From Gemmatimonadota bacterium (lineage in GTDB: Bacteria; Gemmatimonadota; Gemmatimonadetes; Gemmatimonadales; Gemmatimonadaceae): a DNA stretch of 5,033 bases. The translations under genes were made by a program, and so were the position numbers. Shown here piece by piece: positions 1 to 5,033 of this stretch. Position 1 is the first letter of the stretch; every line of letters starts with the position of its first letter. Where the stretch lies: positions 1 through 5,033 of the forward strand of contig JAOUHR010000194.1 in NCBI GenBank assembly GCA_029884515.1, written 5' to 3'. The notes beneath the pieces were generated by a model. That model searched no databases. It was not told the DNA's origin and saw only the letters and a list, made by a program, of their open reading frames with translations.

Positions 1-1338
1 GTGCCGCATGTCGTCCTCGCGCGTCCACACCAACTTGACTGGCGCACCCGCCTGCCGCGCGATCCACGCGGCCTCGACCATGTAGTCGTTGTTGAGCCGG
101 CGGCCGAAGCCGCCGCCGCCTCGGATCATGTGGATCGCGATGTCCTTCGGGTCGATCCCCATCGTGGAGGCGACGAGGTTCCGGCCCGACTGCGGGTTCT
201 GTGTTGGCGACCAGATCTCCATCTTGCCGTCGGCGAAGCGCGCGGTGGTGTTCTGCGGCTCCATCGGCGCGTGGGCGAGGAACGGGTAGTCGTACTCGGC
301 CTCCACGACCGCCGCGGCGCTACCGAAGGCGGCCGCCACATTGCCGTCCGTGCGCACGACCTGCTGCGGCGCCTGTGCCATCAGTTCCTTGGCGCGGGCG
401 GCGAAGGCGGTGCTTGACTGCGCGCTCGTCGGGTGGTCGGCCCACGTGACCCGGAGCCGCTTGCGCGCCGAACGGGCGGCCCACCAGGTGTCGGCGACGA
501 TCGCGACGCCGGGGAGGAGGCCGCTCAACTCCGTGCCGCCCTCGACCACGAACGCCTGCTTCACGCCCGGGAGCTTGGCCACCTCATCCACGTTCGCACT
601 CGCGACCTTGGCGCCGAAGACCGGAGCCTTCTCGTAGATGGCGTAGAGCATCCCTGGCACGGTCACGTCCATCCCGAAGAGGGGCTGGCCGGTGACGATC
701 TTCGCGTTGTCGACGTTCGCCTTTGACTTGCCGATGATCTTGAAGGTCTTCGGGTCCTTGAGCGTGACCTTGGCGAGGTCGGGGGGTGTGAGCGTCGACG
801 CCTTCGCGGCGAGCGCGCCGTACGTGAGGTGCCGGCGCGAGGGGTGGTGATGGACGGAGCCGCCGTCCGTCGTGAGTTCGCTCGCGGGCACGCCGAGCGT
901 CTCGGCCGCGGCCGCGACGAGCATCATGCGACCGGCGGCGCCGGCACGGCGGAGCGGCTCCCAGTTCGTTGGCGTGGAGGTGCTGCCCCCCGCGACCTGG
1001 CGGCCGTACTTGCTCTCGTCGCTCATGGCTTGCTCGATCGTGATGCTCTCCCACGGCACGTCGAGCTCTTCGGCGATGATCATGGGGAGCATCGTCTTCA
1101 CGCCCTGTCCCACTTCGGGGTTCTTGGCCATGATCGTGATCGCGCCGCCCGGCGTGATCCGGATGAAGGCGTTGGGCATGAACTCGTCGGCGACCTCGGC
1201 CGCGCCCAGGACGCCGACGGAGCCGAAGTCGAGCCAGGTGCCGAGCAGGAGGCCGCCGCCCGCCAGCGAGGTGACGCGCAGGAAGTCGCGCCGGTCGAAG
1301 CGCGTGGGGGTGTCAGGGGTGGTCATGTTGGTGTCCAT
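1..1338 (-). CDS. Molybdopterin-binding large subunit of a xanthine dehydrogenase-family (IorB-like) hydroxylase, partial (C-terminus outside window)
   Basis: Catalytic subunit of a molybdenum hydroxylase, which oxidises an N-heterocycle or aldehyde using water as oxygen source; the substrate cannot be read from sequence. Translation of the complement from the ATG at 1338-1336 stays open for 446 codons to the window edge. The family is usually around 700-780 residues, so roughly 60% is present. A twin-arginine signal (FDRRDFLRVT, residues 14-23) precedes a Gly/Leu-rich stretch, implying Tat export. Family landmarks follow in order: NPEVGQGVKTMLPMIIAEELD (two overlapping pieces, 73-93), GGSTST (117-122), NWEPLRRAGAAGR (125-137), GMDVTVPGMLYA (222-233), PMEPQN (358-363), SPTQNPQSGRN (377-387), GGGFGRR (408-414) and VWTREDDM (437-444). 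This order fits isoquinoline 1-oxidoreductase beta subunits better than cytoplasmic xanthine dehydrogenases, which lack a Tat signal. The start is supported by an AGGAGG four bases upstream and by the one-base TGATG overlap with the small-subunit gene, which suggests translational coupling. The C-terminal cofactor ligands, including the usual catalytic glutamate, lie outside the window. Confidence 0.95.
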   Translation of the reverse strand, partial: MDTNMTTPDTPTRFDRRDFLRVTSLAGGGLLLGTWLDFGSVGVLGAAEVADEFMPNAFIRITPGGAITIMAKNPEVGQGVKTMLPMIIAEELDVPWESITIEQAMSDESKYGRQVAGGSTSTPTNWEPLRRAGAAGRMMLVAAAAETLGVPASELTTDGGSVHHHPSRRHLTYGALAAKASTLTPPDLAKVTLKDPKTFKIIGKSKANVDNAKIVTGQPLFGMDVTVPGMLYAIYEKAPVFGAKVASANVDEVAKLPGVKQAFVVEGGTELSGLLPGVAIVADTWWAARSARKRLRVTWADHPTSAQSSTAFAARAKELMAQAPQQVVRTDGNVAAAFGSAAAVVEAEYDYPFLAHAPMEPQNTTARFADGKMEIWSPTQNPQSGRNLVASTMGIDPKDIAIHMIRGGGGFGRRLNNDYMVEAAWIARQAGAPVKLVWTREDDMRH

Positions 1339-1350
1339 CACTCCTCCTGT
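1334..1350 (-). promoter_or_regulatory. Strong Shine-Dalgarno and TGATG stop/start overlap coupling the two molybdenum-enzyme subunits
   Basis: On the minus strand the end of the small-subunit gene reads AGGAGGAGTGATG. The AGGAGG ends four bases before the ATG of the large subunit, and the TGA stop of the small subunit shares its A with that ATG. This fixes the large-subunit start and is the strongest ribosome binding site in the window. It points to coupled, roughly stoichiometric synthesis of the two subunits. Confidence 0.85.
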
Positions 1351-1811
1351 CCGGCCGCGGCGATCACCGCCGCGCGATGGATCCCTTCCCGGATGCGGAG
1401 GTACGTCGCGCAGCGACAGAGGTTGCCGTACATCGCGGCGTCGATGTCCTCATCCGTCGGCTTGGGGGTGTTGGCGAGCAGTTCCGCGGCCTGCATGATC
1501 TGTCCCGCCTGGCAGTACCCGCACTGGGGGACGTCCACCTCCTGCCAGGCGCGCTGCAGCGGGTGCGAGCCGTCGGGGGAGAGGCCTTCGATCGTGGTGA
1601 CCTTGCGGCCTTGGATGGCCGTGGCCGGGATCTGGCAGGCGCGTTCCGCCTTGCCGTTGACGTGGACGGTGCAGGCGCCGCACATGGCGATGCCGCAGCC
1701 GTACTTGGTGCCTTTGAGGTCCAGGACGTCGCGCAGCACCCAGAGCAGGGGCATGTCGGCGGGGACGTCGACCGTGCGGGACGTTCCATTGACGGAGAAC
1801 GTGACTTTCAT
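1338..1811 (-). CDS. [2Fe-2S] small subunit of the molybdenum hydroxylase (IorA/CoxS-like)
   Basis: Complete 157-residue iron-sulfur subunit that passes electrons from the molybdenum centre of its partner to an external acceptor. The N-terminal plant-ferredoxin-like domain (about 1-75) carries C39, C44, C47 and C59 in the pattern [16 protein letters not shown]...C. The C-terminal helical domain (about 76-150) carries C97 and C100 (QCGYCQAGQ) and C132 and C134 (NLCRCATY). All eight ligands of the two [2Fe-2S] clusters are therefore present, and the length is typical for the family. There is no N-terminal export signal; by analogy with known Tat partners it probably rides out folded with the Tat-tagged large subunit (inference). 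The gene precedes the large-subunit gene and overlaps it by one base. The ATG at 1811 places the first beta strand (MKVTFSVNG) directly at the N-terminus, as usual in this family; only a distant GGAG, 11 bases upstream, could act as ribosome binding site. No FAD-binding medium subunit gene lies upstream, consistent with the two-subunit IorAB type. Confidence 0.97.
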   Translation of the reverse strand: MKVTFSVNGTSRTVDVPADMPLLWVLRDVLDLKGTKYGCGIAMCGACTVHVNGKAERACQIPATAIQGRKVTTIEGLSPDGSHPLQRAWQEVDVPQCGYCQAGQIMQAAELLANTPKPTDEDIDAAMYGNLCRCATYLRIREGIHRAAVIAAAGQEE

Positions 1812-1936
1812 GGGTCGGGGCGCTCCGGAGAGGGGGCTGGACGCAAGTTCGCGTGTGCGGGGCGGGGGCGCAACGCTGGGTTCGCTCTATGGATACGCGA
1901 TCTGAGGCGGAACCGCTGCAGAGGGCCCGCCGAGCG
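1812..1936 (-). promoter_or_regulatory. 125-bp spacer upstream of the molybdenum-enzyme operon; possible weak promoter
   Basis: This spacer lies between the lipoprotein gene and the small-subunit gene, both on the minus strand. I see no hairpin followed by a T-run, so there is no evidence for a terminator after the lipoprotein gene and read-through into the enzyme operon is possible. The only AT-rich spot is TATCCATAGA on the minus strand (complement of 1886-1895), which could hold a -10-like hexamer; no convincing -35 box accompanies it. A short palindrome GCGGAACCGC lies at about 1907-1916. Confidence 0.2.
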
Positions 1937-2428
1937 CTAGGGCGGCGTCAGCTGGTATCGGCCCGTCGTCGTCGGAGCGGAGGAGAAGAACACCATCGGC
2001 TCGGAGGTGATCACCGTTCCAGACTGAGGGACAGTCACGGTGAACACGCGCGCACGCACCGTGGAGCTGAACTCATACACCGGCTGCAACTTGGTCAGCA
2101 CGCCCTCATCCAGAACCACTTCTGTCCGATCCAGCGCGCCATTGATGAGGATCCGCAGCCAGTAGCGCTGCCGGTAGTCTCCGTTGGAATAGACAGTCAG
2201 CTGGGCGGAGTCGACAATTGTCTGCTCCTGCGCGATTCCGACGGCGCGGGTTGCGATCGTCGCTGGGAGAGCTGAGTCGTTCGCAGACCGCATGTACCAG
2301 AGTGCGGGAACGAGTGGGAACGAGCCTGTCGCCACCGGGAGCGTGGAGCCTGAGTCGCACGCAACCACGGTCGCCGATAGGAGCATGGCGTAAAGCCTCA
2401 GTCTCGAGCGTAGCATGCGCTTGCGCAT
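1937..2428 (-). CDS. Small predicted lipoprotein of unknown function
   Basis: Complete 163-residue protein of unknown function. A basic N-terminus (MRKRMLRSRLR) is followed by a short hydrophobic segment (about 12-23) and a lipobox VVAC with the lipidated cysteine at residue 24, then a polar linker (DSGSTLPVATG). This indicates export by Sec and anchoring to the membrane by a lipid. The mature part is rich in alternating beta-type strands, with LWYMRSANDSALPATI (43-58) and AQLTVYSNGDYRQRYWL (75-91). These resemble the '..L.S.NG..LPAT....LTL..DG.Y' layout I associate with small secreted proteins of Gemmatimonadota; this is a pattern match from memory, not a database result. No catalytic motif is seen. 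The ATG at 2428 has AGGCGG six bases upstream; a second ATG at residue 5 would also keep the signal. The gene is divergent from cardiolipin synthase and lies 125 bp upstream of the molybdenum-enzyme pair on the same strand; I infer no functional link. Confidence 0.75.
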   Translation of the reverse strand: MRKRMLRSRLRLYAMLLSATVVACDSGSTLPVATGSFPLVPALWYMRSANDSALPATIATRAVGIAQEQTIVDSAQLTVYSNGDYRQRYWLRILINGALDRTEVVLDEGVLTKLQPVYEFSSTVRARVFTVTVPQSGTVITSEPMVFFSSAPTTTGRYQLTPP

Positions 2429-2472
2429 TGGAAGCCGCCTGTTGAGGTCAGAACTGCCGGTGAGGCCTCAAT

Positions 2473-2581
2473 CGATGGTCGTTGTGAATGACTGACGCCA
2501 CCCAATACTCAGTGGAAATCGCCCCTCACGCAATTCCCGACGATCTGCGCCGACCCCCGGTCTCGGGTCGCGCGACCATCG
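2473..2581. repeat. 9-bp inverted repeat CGATGGTCG ... CGACCATCG
   Basis: CGATGGTCG at 2473-2481 is the exact reverse complement of CGACCATCG at 2573-2581, with 91 bp between the arms. It sits inside the divergent promoter region. It could be two operator half-sites read by a looping or multimeric regulator, or chance in GC-rich DNA; the wide spacing makes a cruciform or RNA hairpin less likely. Confidence 0.3.
2551..2570. repeat. Inverted repeat CGACCC-(8)-GGGTCG upstream of the cardiolipin synthase gene
   Basis: Arms CGACCC (2551-2556) and GGGTCG (2565-2570) flank an 8-base loop. The stem can be lengthened by GCG (2547-2549) pairing with CGC (2571-2573) if the C at 2550 bulges out. No T-run follows in either direction, so it is not a standard terminator. 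It lies about 80 bp before the synthase start and may be an operator or chance. Confidence 0.3.
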
Positions 2582-2652
2582 GTTCGTTCGGTCCTCGTGC
2601 CATCGCTCGGTCGAAGTCGTAACCTTATCTCACGCTCGAACTTCCTTCACCC

Positions 2653-4101
2653 GTGTTCTTCCCCTCCCTCCCCCCCTGGTGGCCCTACGCCGCCGGCAGC
2701 CTCATCGGCGCCGTCAGCTTGGTCGCGAGCGCCCACGTCGTCGTCCGCAAACGCGACGTCCGGGCCGCCATCGCCTGGGTCGGCCTCATCTGGCTGGTTC
2801 CGGGACTCGGGGTCTTCCTCTATGCACTGCTCGGCCTCAACCGCATCCGGCGCCGCGCCAACGTCCTGCACCGCAACCGCCGACGGCTCCTCCTCTCCAC
2901 CCCCGGTGCGCTCCGGATAGCACGGGCAGGAACCGCATCTTCCGTGCCCGACGACCTGCTCCCACAGGCCCGCCTCGGCGAACAGATCTCCGGCCGGCCG
3001 CTCCTCACGCGGAACCACGTCGACATCCTGCAGAATGGCGACGAGGCCTATCCCGCGATGCTCAAGGCCATTCGGGGGGCGAAGGATTCGGTCGCGCTCG
3101 CCAGCTTCATCTTCGGGGACGACCAGGCTGGCAGGCCCTTCGTCGAGGAGCTCGCGGCTGCACAGGTGCGCGGCATCCAGGTGCGGGTACTCGTGGATGG
3201 CGTGGGTGTGCGCTACACGCTCCCACCGGTGCACAAGGCGCTCCGCCGCCGCGGTGTGCGTGCTGAGCTCTTCCTGCCGCGCTTCGCGCAGGCGGGGCTC
3301 GCGTTCTTCAACCTCCGGAACCACCGCAAGATGCTCACGGTCGACGGCCGGATCGCCTTCGTCGGCGGGATGAACATCCAGGCGCGCAATATCCACGCCG
3401 ATCATCCGCCGCGGATGGTACGCGATGTGCACTTCCGGGTTGCCGGGCCCATCGTCGGCCAGGTGCAGGAGGCCTTCGCCGAGGACTGGGCGTTCACGAC
3501 GAACGAGATCCTCGACGGGCCCGCCTGGTTCCCTTCGCTGGAGGACGCCGGCAACACCACGGCACGAGTGATCACCGACGGTCCCGATGGCGACCTTGAG
3601 ACGATCCGCACCGTGCTGCTCGGCGCGCTCTCCTCGGCGCAGCACTCCGTGCGGATCGTGACACCCTACTTCCTGCCGGACCAGGCGATGATCGCCGCGC
3701 TCAGCGTCGCCGCGCTGCGCGGAGTCCGCGTCGAGATCGTGCTCCCCGAGAAGGTGAACATCCCGATGGTCCAGTGGGCTGCCGCAGCGCAACTCTGGCA
3801 GGTGCTGCGGCCCGGCTGCCGCGTCTACCTCACTCCCCTGCCGTTCGACCACACGAAGCTGATGGTGGTCGATGGTCGATGGTCGCTATTCGGGTCGACG
3901 AACTGGGACCCGCGCAGCCTGCGTCTCAACTTCGAGCTCGACGTCGAGAGCTACTGCACGGAGTTGTCGGGCCGGCTCAATGCGCTGGTCGACTCGCGCA
4001 TTGCGCTGGCGCGGGAGATCACGCTTGCGGACATCGACGCGCGCCGCCTCCCCATCAAGCTCCGCGACGGTGTTGCGCGCCTCTTCTCGCCGTATCTCTA
4101 G
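2653..4101 (+). CDS. cls: Cardiolipin synthase (phospholipase D superfamily, ClsA-type)
   Basis: Makes cardiolipin in the inner membrane; bacterial Cls enzymes of this type join two phosphatidylglycerol molecules and release glycerol. The protein is 482 residues, close to the roughly 480-490 of ClsA enzymes, and complete. Two N-terminal membrane segments (about 13-30 and 40-61) include the PLDc_N hallmark IAWVGLIWLVPGLGVFLYAL. The two catalytic HKD motifs are intact: H224, K226 and D231 (HRKMLTVDG, then FVGGMNI) and H400, K402 and D407 (HTKLMVVDG, then FGSTNWDPRS). TPYFLPD (337-343) and the C-terminal ending RLFSPYL are also family-like. The GTG at 2653 is chosen because an in-frame TAA at 2620-2622 blocks extension and no ATG lies before the first membrane segment. 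There is no Shine-Dalgarno sequence before it, only pyrimidine-rich DNA, suggesting a short-leader transcript. The stop lies 4 bp from the stop of the convergent DUF456 gene. Confidence 0.96.
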   Translation: MFFPSLPPWWPYAAGSLIGAVSLVASAHVVVRKRDVRAAIAWVGLIWLVPGLGVFLYALLGLNRIRRRANVLHRNRRRLLLSTPGALRIARAGTASSVPDDLLPQARLGEQISGRPLLTRNHVDILQNGDEAYPAMLKAIRGAKDSVALASFIFGDDQAGRPFVEELAAAQVRGIQVRVLVDGVGVRYTLPPVHKALRRRGVRAELFLPRFAQAGLAFFNLRNHRKMLTVDGRIAFVGGMNIQARNIHADHPPRMVRDVHFRVAGPIVGQVQEAFAEDWAFTTNEILDGPAWFPSLEDAGNTTARVITDGPDGDLETIRTVLLGALSSAQHSVRIVTPYFLPDQAMIAALSVAALRGVRVEIVLPEKVNIPMVQWAAAAQLWQVLRPGCRVYLTPLPFDHTKLMVVDGRWSLFGSTNWDPRSLRLNFELDVESYCTELSGRLNALVDSRIALAREITLADIDARRLPIKLRDGVARLFSPYL

Positions 4102-4105
4102 GCGA

Positions 4106-4633
4106 CTAGACGATCGCGGACGCGACGATGAGCACGGCGATCACCACGCCGAGCGCCACCTTGACCGCCGCCGCCACCACACGCCCGACCAGAGCGCCCC
4201 ACGCCGCGCGGCCAGCGCGACCCGTACCCTGATGCACGGAATACTCGGCGACCAGCGCGCCGAGGAAGGCGCCCACGAACGAACCGACGATCGAACCGAG
4301 TACGGGGATCGGTACGCCAACGATCGCGCCCACGATGCCGCCGATCACGGCGCCCCACGCCGCGCGCCGAGAGCCGCCGTACTGGGTGGTGTACTTCGAC
4401 GAGAGTCCCCACTCGAGCGCCTCCGCGAGCGTCGCGAGCGCGACGGCCGCACCGATCGCGAACCAGCTCACGCTCGCCGCGGACGAGAACGCCTTCCAGA
4501 GGATCACTCCCAGCAGGAAGAGCCACGACCCCGGCAGCCCAACCGCCGTCAACGGCAGGGAGAGGAGCGCCCCGATCACGAGCAGGCTGATTGCCATGCG
4601 CACCCTACGCGTGGGGAACCGGGCGGGTTCCAT
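4106..4633 (-). CDS. DUF456 domain-containing glycine-zipper membrane protein
   Basis: Predicted integral membrane protein of 175 residues from the outermost ATG; the molecular function of DUF456 proteins is not established. Hydrophobic segments lie at about 13-31, 36-50, 56-72, 92-109, 110-129 and 156-174. The DUF456 hallmark GLPGSWLFLLG occurs at 32-42. A dense glycine zipper runs from 94 to 126, with GAVIGGIVGAIVG and GSIVGSFVGAFLGAL, suggesting tightly packed helices or oligomerisation. EALEWGLSSKY (71-81) is a polar loop between the two halves. Start choice is uncertain: the ATG at 4633 gives a 12-residue basic leader (MEPARFPTRRVR) with no ribosome binding site. The ATG at 4597 (residue 13) begins directly at the first membrane segment and has TAGGGT four bases upstream, serving either as weak Shine-Dalgarno or -10-like DNA. 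I favour the inner start slightly and give the outer limit. The gene is convergent with cardiolipin synthase and divergent from the symporter unit. Confidence 0.85.
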   Translation of the reverse strand: MEPARFPTRRVRMAISLLVIGALLSLPLTAVGLPGSWLFLLGVILWKAFSSAASVSWFAIGAAVALATLAEALEWGLSSKYTTQYGGSRRAAWGAVIGGIVGAIVGVPIPVLGSIVGSFVGAFLGALVAEYSVHQGTGRAGRAAWGALVGRVVAAAVKVALGVVIAVLIVASAIV

Positions 4634-4692
4634 GCTGCCCGGACCGCGAGGAGATCGCGACGGGCCTCACGCGCGCCCGCGGGTCGCGCCGC

Positions 4693-4711
4693 CGCGGCCG
4701 GACTGGCCGCG
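4693..4711. repeat. GC-rich perfect hairpin CGCGGCC-GGACT-GGCCGCG
   Basis: Seven-base arms, CGCGGCC (4693-4699) and GGCCGCG (4705-4711), flank a 5-base loop. The hairpin lies in the 129-bp divergent spacer between the DUF456 gene and the small-peptide/symporter genes. No T-run follows on either strand, so it is not a typical intrinsic terminator. It could be an operator, a cruciform or a chance product of the local CG-rich composition. Confidence 0.4.
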
Positions 4712-4750
4712 CGAGCCCCCTCACCTCTCACTTCTCCCATCTCCCCTCCG

Positions 4751-4762
4751 TAGTTTGACGCC
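4751..4762 (+). promoter_or_regulatory. Candidate -10 box for a leaderless transcript of the symporter unit
   Basis: TAGTTT (4751-4756) matches the TANNNT form of a sigma-70-type -10 box. It is followed by GACGCC and then the ATG at 4763, so transcription would begin at or next to the A of the start codon. No Shine-Dalgarno sequence is present, and the upstream 4716-4750 stretch is C/T-rich with no good -35 box. The arrangement matches leaderless promoters known from several high-GC bacteria; assignment here rests on spacing alone. Confidence 0.4.
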
Positions 4763-4867
4763 ATGCCCTCGGACTCCCGCTTCCGCACCACCCTCCTCCG
4801 TGTGATGGCGGTTCAAGTCGTCACGCTCATCTTGCTCTGGCTGCTTCAGCAGCGCTTCACGGGCTGA
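4763..4867 (+). CDS. 34-residue single-span membrane peptide preceding the symporter gene
   Basis: A short ORF from ATG 4763 to TGA 4865-4867. The product starts with a polar, basic segment (MPSDSRFRTTLLR, 1-13), has one hydrophobic helix (about MAVQVVTLILLWLL, 15-28) and ends in a basic tail (QQRFTG). This is the layout of a small single-pass membrane protein with no lipobox. I do not recognise a named family. It lies 6 bp before the symporter GTG in the same frame, so the two are surely co-transcribed and probably translationally coupled. By analogy, other sodium:solute symporters have small membrane partners encoded just upstream (for example YjcH, DUF485, before ActP), so a role as accessory subunit or stability factor is plausible but inferred. 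Alternatives are a leader peptide controlling symporter translation, or a former N-terminal extension cut off by the in-frame TGA. Confidence 0.55.
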   Translation: MPSDSRFRTTLLRVMAVQVVTLILLWLLQQRFTG

Positions 4868-4873
4868 ATCGCC

Positions 4874-5033
4874 GTGCACTGGGTCAACTGGACGATCGTC
4901 GCCGTCTACCTCACCTACGTCGTGTGGGACGGCCTCCGGCGCACGAAGGGCACGACGAACATCGAGGGCTACTTCCTCGCCAACCGGAACCTGCCGTGGT
5001 GGGCGGTGGGCCTCTCGGTCATGGCCACGCAGC
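4874..5033 (+). CDS. Sodium:solute symporter (SSS/SLC5 family), N-terminal fragment (rest outside window)
   Basis: The first 53 codons of a secondary transporter that uses a sodium gradient to import a solute; the substrate cannot be told from this part. After the GTG start comes the first membrane helix ([17 protein letters not shown], about 5-21). A basic loop ([11 protein letters not shown]) follows, then the family signature [21 protein letters not shown], split here as [11 protein letters not shown] (33-43) and [10 protein letters not shown] (44-53). It corresponds to the conserved start of SSS proteins, in which an A.R.LPWW segment leads into the second helix. GTG 4874 is the only sensible start: an in-frame TGA lies two codons upstream, and the next in-frame methionine (residue 50) is inside the second helix. 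The Shine-Dalgarno is poor, so translation may depend on ribosomes finishing the 34-codon ORF upstream. Confidence 0.9.
   Translation, partial: MHWVNWTIVAVYLTYVVWDGLRRTKGTTNIEGYFLANRNLPWWAVGLSVMATQ

Larger units (their letters stand above)
2429..2652. promoter_or_regulatory. Divergent intergenic region between lipoprotein and cardiolipin synthase genes
   Basis: This 224-bp region must carry the promoters for the leftward lipoprotein gene and the rightward synthase gene. Towards the synthase, TAACCTTATCT at 2620-2630 is the most -10-like stretch. TTATCT (2625-2630) would start a transcript near 2637, about 15 bases before the GTG; I see no convincing -35 box. Other structure includes a perfect 10-bp palindrome TGAGGCCTCA at 2461-2470, a pair CGACCC/GGGTCG at 2551-2570, and a widely spaced inverted repeat at 2473-2481 and 2573-2581. 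No ORF in the region has coding character. Confidence 0.35.

Noticed and set aside
829..1905. 358-codon open frame on the plus strand
   Set aside because: It is antisense to both molybdenum-enzyme genes, which carry complete cofactor motifs. The translation has no domain character.
1900..1936. Terminator for the lipoprotein gene
   Set aside because: Only short GC palindromes are present, with no T-run after them on the minus strand.
2647..3852. 401-codon open frame on the minus strand across the cardiolipin synthase gene
   Set aside because: It lies antisense to a gene with both HKD motifs. Its translation is a low-complexity mix rich in E, R, G, H and D, as expected from the complement of GC-rich codons.
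3865..3884. Tandem GATGGTC copies (3871-3877 and 3878-3884) in the cardiolipin synthase gene
   Set aside because: They encode VVDGRWS, the conserved residues following the second HKD histidine and lysine, and the frame continues into the expected GSTNWDPRS. This is coding constraint plus chance, not an expanded repeat or frameshift.
4098..4526. 142-codon minus-strand frame overlapping the DUF456 gene
   Set aside because: It is arginine- and glycine-rich, in a different frame from the membrane protein with the GLPGSWL motif; a shadow.
3872..4753. 293-codon plus-strand frame spanning the end of cardiolipin synthase and the DUF456 gene
   Set aside because: It overlaps two well-supported genes, and its product is almost entirely R, A, D, E and H, typical of a shadow frame.
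4865..4867. TGA read as selenocysteine
   Set aside because: No stem-loop of SECIS type is apparent just downstream, and neither the peptide nor symporters have a redox-active cysteine expected at this place.

Overview
The window is GC-rich, roughly two-thirds G+C by eye, densely coding bacterial DNA. It reads as an ordinary chromosomal segment: there is no transposase, phage gene, CRISPR array, tRNA or rRNA. The combination of a lipoprotein with a '...N.S.LPATI...' motif, a '[22 protein letters not shown]'-type sodium:solute symporter, a two-subunit Tat-linked molybdenum hydroxylase and weak or absent Shine-Dalgarno sequences would suit Gemmatimonadota or a similar high-GC Gram-negative lineage. 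That placement is an inference from style, not a proof.

Layout from left to right. (1) Positions 1-1338, minus strand: the N-terminal 446 residues of a molybdopterin-binding large subunit of the xanthine dehydrogenase superfamily (isoquinoline 1-oxidoreductase beta/IorB-like), with a twin-arginine signal; the gene runs off the left edge. (2) Positions 1338-1811, minus: its partner, a complete 157-residue two-[2Fe-2S] small subunit, whose stop codon shares one base with the large-subunit start. (3) Positions 1937-2428, minus: a small predicted lipoprotein of unknown function. (4) Positions 2429-2652: a 224-bp divergent intergenic region. (5) Positions 2653-4101, plus: a complete cardiolipin synthase of the phospholipase D superfamily with both HKD motifs. 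(6) Positions 4106-4633, minus: a DUF456-type glycine-zipper membrane protein, convergent with the synthase and only 4 bp away. (7) Positions 4763-4867, plus: a 34-codon single-membrane-span peptide, missed by a usual length cutoff. (8) Positions 4874-5033, plus: the start of a sodium:solute symporter, in the same frame as the peptide and separated from it by one TGA and two codons; it runs off the right edge.

The two molybdenum-enzyme genes form one unit: the small subunit supplies the Fe-S electron relay, the large subunit holds the molybdenum site, and only the large subunit carries an export signal, so the pair is probably exported folded. Cardiolipin synthase, DUF456 protein, lipoprotein and symporter are all envelope proteins but show no evident shared pathway. 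No clear undescribed system is visible. The most interesting spot is the 34-residue membrane peptide in front of the symporter, preceded by a TAGTTT hexamer placed where a -10 box would give a leaderless transcript.
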